Positions 31,983 to 42,429 of a DNA stretch of 42,532 nucleotides are shown one piece after another. A model generated the notes under the pieces. That model was not told the origin of the DNA and ran no database searches. It worked only from the letters and a program-made list of their open reading frames with translations. Source of the DNA: Folioceros fuciformis (lineage: Eukaryota > Anthocerotophyta > Anthocerotopsida > Anthocerotales); contig JBNGIO010001771.1 in assembly GCA_049999805.1 (NCBI GenBank), forward strand, positions 1 through 42,532, written 5' to 3'. Position numbers and translations under genes: made by a program. Positions within the stretch are counted from its first letter, which is position 1. Each line of letters begins with the position of its first letter.

Positions 31983-33506
31983 ATGCTTGGGTTTTTTTTT
32001 TTGTTTTTGCTGTTTTTTTTTTTGGCGAAGGAAGTGGCTGTGAATGGGGTCGAGGTGGGGAAAGGACTGAAGCAGGCGGTAATAACGAAAGGCAAAAGGA
32101 AGGCGAGGATGCTCCTGCGTCGTGTTGGAGCGATGGTGAACGTGCGAGTGGTCGGGACGCGGCTGTGGGAGGAGGACGAGGATGAGGACGAGAATGAAGA
32201 AGAAGAGGAAGAGGACGAACTGTGGGATTGGCAGGAGGAGGAAGAGCACAGCTTTCTGATGTATCAGCTCAAGGGGAGTTTCGACGGCGTTCTGGATCGG
32301 AAAGGGGGCGACAAGATGGATGCGGAGATTTGGAGCAATCTGCCCGAGCTGTGTGTGGAGCGCGTGGTGAGGATGTTGCCCCCGGCAAGCAAGTTCCGAT
32401 TCCGTGCCGTGTCCCGGGCTTGGCGGAGCTTACTGTCGGATCCCAAGGTTGTGCGGCAGCAAGCGGCTCCAGCGCAGCCGGTGTTTTGCTCTGTGCACTA
32501 TTTTGCGAGGAGGAAAGATCAGCCTGTTCCGGCGCCGCAGTGTCCTCGCTTTTGCCAGAATGTGACGAAACTGGATCTGGAGTTTTTGCCTGCTTGTCCG
32601 GATTTTTGCGATTGGTTTCCGCGATTTATGTCCGGGGAGGGCCTCATATGCTTCGCCAACACACGCAACGATATCACCAACACCACAACGATGCTGATGT
32701 TGAATCCGATGACCAGATGTTATCGACTGCTGCCACATATGCCGATTGAGGACTCTAATTTTTGGAGCTTCGGTTTGATGAATTTCGTGTTTCATTTCTC
32801 GGTGGACGCTGCCAAAGGGACGTTTCAGGTTGTGGTGACGGGGCACAACGGGATGTGGGAGATGCGTTGGGGCGTGGCAGTGTATTCTTCTGGGAGCGAC
32901 TCGTGGGAAATCTTCAAGCACGAGGCTGGCGCGATTTTACCGACTTCTCCTAATAGCCAGAGAGTGCTGTGCAACAGAATGCTGTATACCTATCACAACG
33001 GCTTTCTGCAGTCGCACATGGTTGCTGACGAGCGTATCGTGAGCATTGCTGCTGCAGGGCCGATTACGCCGCCGGATCTTGCACCGCACGAAGATTTTCT
33101 CGTGACTTGTTGTGGCCGTGTTTACTTCGTGGCAGCACTGCTGACTGATGCCAACCCTGGTGGTAAGGTGTTCGGCATCTGGGAACTGGATGAGGAGGAA
33201 TTGCAGCTGGAACAGCTCTCGCTCTTGCCAGACGAGATGCTCCAAAGGGTGACGCAGCATGCAAGGGCAGAATGTACGTACTATCTGGAGCACGTTATTG
33301 TGTCAGGCCGCTACATCTGCTTCGAGATATTTTTCACCAGGGAAGCCCTGTCGGAGAAAGCAGTGGTTGCCTCCAACCTGCTTGCCTTTAACGTACGAAA
33401 CTGTTCCTGGCAGGTTATCGCCAAGAAAGTGCCTTATGATTTTCACAAGGTCCACCTGTTCCTTCCCAGGCTCGACTTGCACTTTACCCAGGATACTCAA
33501 GATTGA
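31983..33506 (+). CDS. F-box protein with kelch-type C-terminal region
   Basis: F-box proteins are substrate adaptors of SCF ubiquitin ligases and bind SKP1 through the F-box. The intronless frame from the first ATG gives 507 residues. The F-box lies near residues 117-156 (WSNLPELCVERVVRML, FRFRAVSRAWRSLL). The rest resembles the single-propeller region of plant F-box/kelch proteins (LMLNPMTRCYRLLPHMP, WGVAVYSSGSDSWEIF, LLAFNVRNCSWQVI). The target is unknown. The start is uncertain: the first residues are a Phe/Leu run encoded by two poly-T tracts, followed by a long Glu/Asp run (about 62-90), and both look more like leader than protein. The ATG at 32316 (MDAEIWSNLPEL) matches the usual start of such proteins and would give 396 residues. 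It converges on the reticulon gene. Confidence 0.85.
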   Translation: MLGFFFLFLLFFFLAKEVAVNGVEVGKGLKQAVITKGKRKARMLLRRVGAMVNVRVVGTRLWEEDEDEDENEEEEEEDELWDWQEEEEHSFLMYQLKGSFDGVLDRKGGDKMDAEIWSNLPELCVERVVRMLPPASKFRFRAVSRAWRSLLSDPKVVRQQAAPAQPVFCSVHYFARRKDQPVPAPQCPRFCQNVTKLDLEFLPACPDFCDWFPRFMSGEGLICFANTRNDITNTTTMLMLNPMTRCYRLLPHMPIEDSNFWSFGLMNFVFHFSVDAAKGTFQVVVTGHNGMWEMRWGVAVYSSGSDSWEIFKHEAGAILPTSPNSQRVLCNRMLYTYHNGFLQSHMVADERIVSIAAAGPITPPDLAPHEDFLVTCCGRVYFVAALLTDANPGGKVFGIWELDEEELQLEQLSLLPDEMLQRVTQHARAECTYYLEHVIVSGRYICFEIFFTREALSEKAVVASNLLAFNVRNCSWQVIAKKVPYDFHKVHLFLPRLDLHFTQDTQD

Positions 33507-34052
33507 ACTGGGAACCTCTTCGTTTTTCAGTGACTTGAGACTAAGGAGAAAGCTTGAGAAGCAACTATGTTTGCTGTTTCGGAACAGTCCAAGACCTGTG
33601 TCGACACTCCCTCGTTCGGTGAACACATGTCAAACGTTGGGGTTCTGTTTGGCAGTCTGCTTGAGTGCAGCGCACTGCCAGAAAGCCTGGGGAAGGGTAT
33701 CAAGGTTTTTCTCGCCATCCGCCAACCGAAATCAGGGTTCGTACGTTGTCATATAGCAAGCCCACACCATACAGGATGTGTTCGTCAGGGTGTCGACGTT
33801 CTCGAAGCAGGTAATGCAGGTAATGCTAGCACTGGACCACATGAGGCTTAGATTCCAGAGGGAGCCCTGGTCGAGACACGTTGCCCACGGGAATGCAAGG
33901 AGCTCGTGCGGGTCGGTACACGCTCGGGATGCGAACTGACCGCGCCACGACTGCAGTCGGCAAAAAGATGCTGAAGTGACGGTGGGCTTGGAGTAGGTGA
34001 CGTGACACCTACTGTTATAGCCCATGTCGAGAGGATATAAACATGATATGCA
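33507..34052. other. Convergent 3' spacer, F-box and reticulon genes
   Basis: This 546 bp region lies between two stop codons and contains 3' UTR sequence of both genes. I see no conserved reading frame, RNA gene or repeat in it. Confidence 0.5.
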
Positions 34053-36773
34053 TCACCCTCGTTGAGGATCAACTTCCATGAGACTTTTGTCGTCCGGGCC
34101 TTCTTGGGAAACGACATGGGTTTGTTGATAGAGTCGGAAACTAACGATTAGGATGAACGCTGCACACACACAAACACATAGAAGACAGTATGAGAAAGGT
34201 CCTGCGTGATGGACCACAGATGATACAGCGTTTGGTTGGTAGCAGGTCCGCCTACCTCCGCAAAGCCGAGCTGGGAAGGACGACAGGTTCCAAGCTGACA
34301 GAAAGGTTGCAGCCATAACTAGTTTCTTGTGGGAACAGGAGCTCCACGCTAGCCACAACCGTGACAGGACCGATTTTGCTGTGATGTCAGCACACCCAAG
34401 TGCGTCAGCCTCGAATCTCACACCGACTGTAAAAAGGTGACAATGGCAGCAGCATGATGCAGGCCGCCATTCATTCACTAGGTACCTTGGCCCTGTAGCT
34501 GCGCTGAATAGCTGGCATAGCATTTTGGTATTATGAACAAGGCAAAGAAGGCTGCACAGACACGAACAAGGAGTTCAGCAAAACCATCGAGATTTGGCCA
34601 TTAGAGAGGCGGTCGGTTGTTAACCAGCAACATCGGAGATACTAACCAACTCGCGTTAGGGTCCAGAAACTCATCAGGTATCCAGCCTGGGCCAGTAACC
34701 AGAGGGCCAGAGTTAACTGCAGTCAGTAAAGTCGATGATTAGAGCGAAAAGTGCGCCATCTCCAAAGATGCACCGGCAGACGCATATGACGTTGTCATGT
34801 AATGACCCTGAGTCCACCTTACCCTAAGTGTGGTGGAAGGATCACCGGAAAACATCTGCGATGTTTTTCTCAACACGAAATTAACTGACGGCATCCAAAG
34901 TCTTACGACGGCCAGCATGTCAGCTTCAGTGACCTGGCTGATGTCCGTTTCAGACGTAAGCTCCCTGCCCCGGCGCATAAACGTGAGAATGAGAGACTTG
35001 TTCCCCAGGTGCAACTTTTTGCAAGACGTCTTGATGGGAAGTCGCAGTACCTCTTAAAAAAATTCCGATGAATGAAGACAGCAGACAAGTGGAGCATGGC
35101 TGTATACGCCCCCATGGTGATCATTCTGCAAGAGGAGCGCGCATGTTCAGAGTTTCTGCGCAGTCATGCGCCAATTGTATCTAGGGTAGATTGTAAAACA
35201 CTCACCCACACCGCATCTCTTGCATGAACGATGCGGACATGATAAAAAAACAACCCGTGCCAAAAAATAGTGAAGATCTCGGGACATCCCGCCACATGAC
35301 AATATCCCCTGCTTTCACACAATGCATCGTCAGTCCAGAAAGCGAGACAAACTGCCACAACAACGAGTAACGTAGTCGCAAGTGCATAGAGCAGTATACC
35401 CATGGAGCTAACCCAGCTGCTGTCGTCTGTCTGAGTTGATTCTGCACCAGGAAGTAAGCAACCAGGCAGACTATCAAAGGGCTGTCCAGGATGAAGCACA
35501 GAATGATACCCTGCACTTTTACGTGATCACAGGCAAACGAGGGTCACAGGAACTGACCACTAATGGCCGTCCATGACATCGGAGATGGAGCCTCCGCCAA
35601 CTTGGGAATGCGAGTTGGAGGTTCTCCGGTTTCAGGTGAAACATTTTCCTTGTCAGACGATGTTTTGCGTTTATGTTGAATCTGCTTGCTCCTGCTGGTA
35701 CGACCTCCCCTACCTTCAGCTTCCACAGCTGAAGATTCCAGTTCTGGTTGCTCAAAATGCACCACCCTGCTAGAACCCTTGACCGAAGGCACTCCTGGGT
35801 TTTGGCCAGCACCGTCCAGTCCTAGCTCTGCTCGGACTCGTCTGGAAGCCCGTGCGGCATCCCCTCTTCTGGACACTCTCCCAACATCCTCAACTGAAGG
35901 TCGTTCAGCGGAACTACTCCTCGGCTGCTGCACACCATGCGACATCTTCGACCTCCGGGATCCTACTTGAGGTTGAGCTGATTCGGAGATGGGAATAGAC
36001 TGCACAGCATGCTGCCTCTCTGCCACCAGTTGCTCGATTGCTGGGTTAACAGAGCTGTTCACAGCTCGGGCTGCCTCCAACAACAACAGGTGACTCACCT
36101 GTCGAGCGATCGGAGGAGGCCTGGCTGGGGGAGAGATGTTAGGAGTGTTGCAGGGGTTCTGAGTAGGGTGCTCGTCCTTCTCGAAAGGAATCTGACTCGT
36201 TTCCCGGACGATTACCGCATCCTGCATCGCATCAGCTACTGTACCCTTTCCTTTCCTCGAACTCCTACCTGATTGACGATGAGAAGAAACCTTCTCCTCC
36301 ACATCCACAGTATCATCATCGGAGTCGAGTCTGAACTCCAGACTCTTCATCCTGCGCTGCCGCAAACTGGAGGCCTTTTCCCCCTCTCCCTCCTCCTCCA
36401 CAACATCAGGCCCTCTCGGACTCCTCGCAGGACTTTTCCCGCTCTTCCTAGTCCGCCTCATCCCCTTAAAACAGTTCACCGCAACAGCGTCAGTCGCCAC
36501 GCTCGGCACAGCTGGAGCAGCCACCGAAATACCGCTTGCCGCAGCCGCCATTTTCAAAGTTTGCAAATGCCTCAGTGACAAATCCGCAGCAATGAGCGAA
36601 CCAGAGGCTGCCAGCAGCTCTTCCCTCTCGAGCCTGTAACTCAAAGCCTTAGCCGCCAAGGAGTCCGGACCAACCTGTTTGCCAACACCACGCCGACCCC
36701 TGCCATCCGGCGACAAAACCACAGCCGTCTCCCGCAAGGACGACAAGTGCAATGCCTCCTTGCCGGACTCCAT
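34053..36773 (-). CDS. Reticulon-like protein with long disordered N-terminal extension (8 exons)
   Basis: Reticulons shape tubular endoplasmic reticulum by wedging hairpin membrane segments into the outer leaflet. Exons in transcript order are 36773-35558, 35308-35206, 35125-35051, 34964-34823, 34716-34647, 34551-34486, 34426-34256 and 34159-34053. Phases match and give 649 residues. Exon 1 (405 residues) is Ser/Arg/Glu-rich and disordered, ending SPMSWTAISG. The reticulon domain follows: GDIVMWRDVPRSSLFFGTG (first hairpin), ITMGAYTAMLHLSAVF, VTEADMLAVVRLWMPSVN, SQMFSGDPSTTLRLTLALW, the second hairpin through MSFWTLTRVGAFFALFIIPK, and the plant C-terminus SHKKLVMAATFLSAWNLSS. The order resembles plant RTNLB21/22-type proteins with N-terminal extensions. 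The start is the first ATG of exon 1; the frame stays open upstream without another ATG. Confidence 0.9.
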
Positions 36774-37807
36774 TCCTTCACTCCAAAATCCACAACCTTG
36801 AACGCAACTCCGATTCCTTACCACTAACTCGCTCACTCACACACTCACACACTCACAATCTAGCCACAAACCGACACCTCTTCTCAGCCGCATCCGCAAC
36901 CTCGCCTCCGCAACAATCGAAACCAACATTCTCATCTACCTTCGCTCGGATCAGGCCCCCATCCGGAACGTCCTCCACGCACATTGCATTCCAACCTGAA
37001 GCACCAGAAAACAAGGGATGAGACAACATCCAAACATACACCTCCGAAACCGCCTGCATCCTGCAGCAACGTCAAAGCTAGTTCTTCCACGCAATTCTGA
37101 TTTGCGGCAGATTCGACCTGACCTGACTGGAAGCCTGGCGTGGAGGACGTGAACACGAGAATCACGCGATTCCGCAGGCCGGCTTGGGGCCGTCGGGTGA
37201 GGCTGACGATGCTGCTGCTGTTTTCGGCGAAAGAGACGAACATCGGATGCACGTCCGCTTGTTCCTGTTCCGAGAAAGGCTAACCCTTCCAGGTTGGGCT
37301 AGCCCAGGCTTGCTCTGCTTTAGCATGTGTTCTCCCGCCACTCCACCCCAGTCTGACCGTTGGGCCACTTTCGAATTCATTTCTCTTCTCGAACTGGAAA
37401 GTACTGTATGGTCTTCCAGCATATTCTGGCGGCACACGAACGGCATTCCAGAAATTGATCTCCCACATGGCTGTTCCGTTGATCCTCGTTTGTCGAACGT
37501 TTCTTTCAAACGTCCTCTTTCACACGTCCAATTGACACGTCTGGCTTGCAACAACGTTCCAAGGTATCTATGGTTCATGCATGTAGATGTACGGCCATGA
37601 CCTTCCAGCTTTGTATGCAGAATCTTCCAACCTCTTTTTTTTTTTTGAAGTGTAATACTTTTTTAACAAAATTAAATGAACCCTTTCTCTCTTTCTCTCA
37701 TAAGGCTTACAAAGGAATGAAGTGTATAGTTATCAATTTTCATTTTTTTAGTCAAAATCTAAACTCTATTCAAATATTATTCACAAACGTTCCATTGTAC
37801 CAAAGTT
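36774..37807. promoter_or_regulatory. Upstream region of the reticulon gene
   Basis: The first few hundred bases should hold the reticulon promoter and 5' UTR and include a CACT/CACA-rich microsatellite at 36830-36857. From about 37600 the composition turns AT-rich, with a T10 run at 37636, and gives way to repeats. Several reading frames of 60-140 codons on both strands between 36850 and 37600 overlap each other and have no recognisable content. Confidence 0.5.
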
Positions 37808-38462
37808 CTCTTTTTTTACTTCATCTAATGCAGAAAAGAGATTCAACTCAAGGTACTTTTGAATAATGTGCATTTCATGTCCTTCTATCATGTGGCTAAT
37901 CCTTTTCTAACTCTTAGCATCCAACTTTGTTTTGGGTTTAGGGTTTACACAATTATTGCCAAAGCCTCAACAGCATCGCTGAGACTGCCTTGAGGACATA
38001 AATTGAGTATTGTTTAAGCCTTTATTGTCTTTTCATACCTTAGAGGCTTGCTAAAGAATGGATCATTCTCTAAGTTTCATTTGGCTTCCAAAACATAGCA
38101 ATCCATTCCCACATTTACAGCATCAGGTCACCTTCCTCTACGCCTCCCAAAGAAATGTTGCTGTAAGAGTTCATGACAATAGGCTAGGTTGCTGCATGTC
38201 ATGCCATGCCTATTAATCACCAACATTTAAGTCCTTTGAAGTCAAGACATCTAAGTCCCTTGCAATCAAGAAAGTGGAAGCTCCTCCTCTAATCCTTGTA
38301 TGTTGTTGAAGGAGCATTACAACACAAAAGCTCCAACAACACACCAATGTAGGTGTTTTCCTTAGCTTGCTTAGGCACTACAAGATTCCACAGAGGATGC
38401 TCCCACTAGAAGAGATGGTTAGTTAGGAAACTCAAAGACTAGGCTCATATGTTTAGTGCTAT
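37808..38462 (+). repeat. Direct repeat, copy 1 (about 650 bp)
   Basis: From TCTTTTTTTACTTCATCTAA to CATATGTTTAGTGCTAT this block matches 39817-40451 over its whole length, with scattered substitutions and small indels (about 90 percent identity by eye). Copy 1 has an extra TTGGGTTTAGGGTTTACAC near 37933, which includes a telomere-like TTTAGGG unit. No coding potential is seen. Confidence 0.88.
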
Positions 38463-39816
38463 CGTGCTAAAACAATGTTAGCTAAAAGTGCCCTTGACAT
38501 TAGGCAACCAACATTGTATGTAAACAAAAAACCTAACCTCACAGTCTCTGAGAAGGTTGCTATGAACATGACCATAAGGTACATGAGAAAATGAGCAGGG
38601 ACGAATGGAATCCTGGTAAGTCCTTATCAAAACCACACATGAGCAACATTGTCGCGCTACAAGGAGTGCTAATGTGTCTCGTTCACTCAAAACTAGTGTT
38701 TGGGCAAAATCTCACGCAGTGAACCATCATAGCGCAATCCCAGTCTCCCCAACGCCCACGAGCGTAGCCCAGCTAGATCAACCAACTTGAAACACCAGCA
38801 TAGCCACAAATCCACTCCGGTCTCCAGCAATCACGACCAGAATTCCGCTGCTTGCTGACGCCGCCACGAGAGCCCTGAGTCTGCAACTCCTCAGTGGAAG
38901 GTCGCGGCCGCTTGCACAACTCGGACACTTAACGTTGGACCCAGCTTGCACTCGCACCACATCGTCACTCGCACAATACGACCATCAGTCCCAGCTCGGG
39001 GAGTCTCCACGATGCCCCCGGTCCACAGCCCGTACCGCGTTGATTCCACGCACAAGCTCCAAAGCATGGCTTCGTGATTTTGCTCAGCATCTCGTGTCGT
39101 GCAACCCCACAGCTAGCAAACATCAGGTGAGGGTTCGCAAAGGAACCGCCACGCCCTCGGCATCACAACTCCATTCTGGCATCGCCCACAAACAACGATC
39201 ACTGTGTTGGGCTCACAATGAGAGCTCCCTCCTCTCGTCTGCAGTCCACCTATCCCACCCTTGCAATCAGGTTCGCCCTCAAACACTCCGAATTAGCAAA
39301 TCAGACTCTTTGAGTTGCAGTAAGTCCTCAACCCAGCATCAACACGACACACTCAGACCACACACGACATGACAATCACAACTTGCTCTGATTCCTAAGA
39401 AGTCACAAAGCATATCACATGTTCCCTAGCCAACTACACGGGAAGGTCCAAGCTGCGCGCCGCAGGAGGCTGCCACCTGAGAACTTCTAACAACTACCTA
39501 GCTAAGCCCCGCAGTCCGATACTCATCTGTACCACTCTTCTCCTGGTCGTTGCCTGCGGTCTCACTCCACACTATCGGTGCCATGCCGCCCACGGTCGCA
39601 ACCTCACACCCATCTTGCGCAATGATGCCCGAGCTGCCCAATCACTCACGTTCGCCATCGTCTAGCATCACATGTTTGCCCTTCACGCCTCGCTCTTGAG
39701 CCCTAAACGAACCCACATGTTTCATGCTTGGCTAATTCGGGCTGCTTATCTAATGATCAGCCTAATTACTTAGGTTAAATAATTAGCTAGCCTAGTTAAT
39801 CAACATAGCCTGACAT
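38463..39816. other. Unique segment between the two direct-repeat copies
   Basis: These 1.35 kb are more GC-rich than the flanking repeat, especially 38700-39700. I found no conserved reading frame; the longest (38935-39372, plus strand) starts with ATG but reads as low-complexity Ser/Thr/His-rich sequence with no family. The segment could be the inner part of a decayed non-autonomous element. Confidence 0.5.
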
Positions 39817-40451
39817 CTTTTTTACTTCATCTAACAAAGAAAAGAGATCCAACTCAAGGTACTTTTGAATAATGTGCATTCCATGTTCTTCTATCGTATG
39901 GCTAATCCTTTTCTAACTCCTAGCATCCAACTTGTTTGCACAAGAATTACCAAAGCCTCAACAACATCACTGAGACTGCCTTGAGGAAATAAATTGACTA
40001 TTGTTTAAGCCTTTATTGCCTTTTCATACCTTGGAGGCTTGTTAAGGTATGGATCATCCTCTAAGTTTCATTTGGCTTCTAAAGCACAACAATCCATTTC
40101 CACATTTAGAGCATCATGCCACCTTCCTCTACGCCTCCCAAAGAAATGTTGCTATAAGAGCTCATGACAATGGGCTAGGTTGCTGCATGTCATGCCATGC
40201 CTATTAATCACTAACATTTAAGTCCTTTGAAGTCAAGACATCTAAGTCCCTTGCAATCAAGAAAGTGGAAGCTCCTCCTCTAGTCCTTATATGTTGCTGA
40301 AGGAGCATTACCACATAAGAGCTCCAACAACACATCAATATAGGTGTTTCCTTGGCTTGCTTGGGCACTACAAGGTTCCACAGAGGATGGTGCCACTAGA
40401 GGAGATGGTTAGTTAGGAAACTCAACGACTAGGCTCATATGTTCAGTGCCA
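39817..40451 (+). repeat. Direct repeat, copy 2 (about 635 bp)
   Basis: This is the second copy of the block at 37808-38462, in the same orientation and about 2.0 kb away (offset 2,006 at the left end, 1,990 at the right end). Similarity stops on both sides at the same points. The ends are not TG...CA, so the pair does not look like intact LTRs. Confidence 0.88.
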
Positions 40452-41370
40452 TGAGACCTTGATGTAACACATGCCAAAAATGGTTCCATATTTGTATCTA
40501 AAGAGGAACGACATCTGAAAAAAACCGGGTGCTCATGAAATCCTTCTTTCCTCTTCACCACCAATGTCATGATACCATATTACTCTCCACAACCTCTCCA
40601 TTTTACAGGCTTAGGGTTTAAGTAGGGTGACGAATAATCCAATTCATATATGCAAACTACATTTTTGTAAGGCAAGCGTAGTATGAACTAAGTCATTGAT
40701 GACAAAGATTTTAAAAACAAGCTGTCTTCAAATCCACTAGGGGTTTGTCCGCGCCCCTACTATTAACATCTACACAACCTATCTAGCGATAGTTCTTAAC
40801 CTTCAAACCGCTAGATCATCCACAGTCGAGTTTGGCCCTTCATGTTCGTCAATAGGTGCTCTGAGTGAAGGCGCACTAGGGAATGTTTCAAAATGATCTA
40901 GGTCCCATGTCTCATCATCAGGTTGTTGCTCCGAGCACTTTGCAGCATCATCCCCTTGTGGGTTCGTGATTTCCTTTCCTTTTCCCTTTGTCTTTATCTT
41001 CACATGACCTTGTATTTGACGAAGTTCAAGCACGTCCATCAGAGTGGTCTTTCTATGCACCACTTGCAATGTCTGTGCTCTCAGTTTCACAGACCTTCCA
41101 CTTGCAACCTCTCAGGAAAAAAGTAGAAAATGCCCAAGACATTTTCTACTAAGGCTTCATTGTCAACTCCTCCTCGTTGGAAGGAAAAACTTCATACCCT
41201 GTTATTCTTCGCTCGATAAAGATAGTTTGCCACTACTCATGGTCCATAGCTATACATTTTCGACTCTCATAGATCCTACAAGAACCCCATGAGTGGGCCA
41301 AGGTTTATAAAAGTAATAGGAATGGTATTCTCTCTCTTTTCTCTGTGGCGGCCTATCCATTGTTTTGCAA
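40452..41370. other. Gene-free repeat-like sequence
   Basis: Near 40561-40577 the minus strand reads TGGTATCATGACATTGG, which resembles the tRNA-Met primer binding site of plant LTR retrotransposons (TGGTATCAGAGC), but no LTR end with CA lies next to it. A short minus-strand frame at 40803-41090 lacks an ATG start. No gene is supported. Confidence 0.45.
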
Positions 41371-41372
41371 TG

Positions 41373-41473
41373 AGCATTGGCCAATATGGTTTTTAGACAA
41401 GCAACATGTGCGGCTTCTTCGAAGCATTGGCCAATATGGTTTTTAGACAAGCAACATGTGCGGCTTCTTCGAC
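41373..41473. repeat. 51 bp tandem duplication
   Basis: The unit beginning GCATTGGCCAATATGG occurs at 41373-41423 and again from 41424, identical for about 49-50 bases up to CTTCTTCGA. Perfect identity suggests a recent event. The period is a multiple of three. Confidence 0.95.
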
Positions 41474-42198
41474 ACTGGTGGTAAGGAGGCCTTTTGTTAT
41501 TCCACATCATGACATTTTGGGAGCAGTAAGTAGTTTTTGAGAACGATATTTGAAGGGGCTAGTACCACTTTTGGTCTTTGGCCTTGTTCGAGTTGTTCCT
41601 CCAATCTTTGGAGTACATGGAACTTTCTATCTCTTTTTCAATAATAGAAAATACTGTTTGATAAATTTCTCCCTTCGTACTTGTACATTGCATCGAAGAC
41701 TTGAAGGAAATTACATCTTAAAAAGTATTTTTTTATAATATATTTCAAATGTTCACCTCTTATGTTGTAGGTCCTTTAGGGTCATCTTTGAACCTTTAGA
41801 ACTGGTTCTGTGGAAATAACACATCTTCACCAAATCCGCCACCTTGAGCATGTCTAGTGTGCTTAGATCTAGAGCTTAAGGTTTGAGAGCCTCTAATCGA
41901 AATGGAAAGTATTGAAAGCATACAAATCCAACGAAACATCACAATGACTTAAGGCGGGTGTTAAGATTACAAATGCAGGGAAGGAATGGTACAGAAACAA
42001 AATGGGAACACGTGAGTTTCACAAGCTTTTTACAGTAAACGTCGGTGTTTATCCATTCCTTTTTCTCTCTCCCGTTCTCGGTGAAGTTTGGTCTATCCTG
42101 CGAGATCTCGTCTCGCAATCGGGAACAGCGCACGAAGGACGGGAAGGAAAGGACGGAAGGGAAGGGAAGGGAAGCGAAGGAAGGGGAAACCAGCAGCT
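41474..42198. promoter_or_regulatory. AT-rich spacer and upstream region of the right-edge gene
   Basis: No gene is visible. The last part probably holds the promoter and 5' UTR of the gene starting at 42199, with a purine-rich GGGAAGG/GGAAGGAA tract at about 42135-42188 that may be a leader. TATA-like AT runs occur at about 41725-41745, too far away to assign. Confidence 0.45.
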
Positions 42199-42429
42199 AT
42201 GGCGGCAGCGATGGCGCTGGGAGCAGCTGTGGGCGTGGCCTCTGGAGGCCCGCACGTTCTGCCCCGTGCGTTCCGCCAAGCTCAGCCTGCGCAGCTTTGC
42301 ATTTCCGCCACTTCCTTCGTGCACGGCTGCAGGCTGCAATGCGAGCTCCTGGCCGCAGCCCCCGTGTGGGAGAGGAGGCGAGACGTTCTGCGGGTGACCA
42401 ATGTAGCAACCGAGCCCGCTCCCGCCGAG
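42199..42429 (+). CDS. First exon of a probable plastid-targeted protein (partial, runs off the right edge)
   Basis: The ATG at 42199 opens an Ala/Arg/Ser-rich, acid-poor N-terminus (MAAAMALGAAVGVASGG) with the composition of a chloroplast transit peptide. A good splice donor GAG|GTGAGC follows at 42430, so the exon encodes exactly 77 residues ending in phase 0; beyond it the frame reads low-complexity intron-like sequence. The segment RVTNVATEPAPAE just before the donor resembles the transit-peptide/mature junction of magnesium chelatase subunit I (MNVATE in angiosperms). That identification is a guess from one short motif; the exons that would decide it are outside the window. Confidence 0.6.

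Noticed and set aside
35164-35510. A small membrane protein reading frame on the minus strand
   Set aside because: It overlaps the reticulon gene in another frame and covers an intron. The correct frame from 35308 gives the conserved DIVMWRDV reticulon start.
37808-40451. Calling the 650 bp direct repeats LTRs
   Set aside because: The shared ends are not TG...CA, no primer-binding site or polypurine tract abuts them, and the core lacks retrotransposon domains.
40803-41090. 95-codon minus-strand frame rich in Lys, Asp and Glu
   Set aside because: It begins at GTG, has no family resemblance and lies in repeat sequence.
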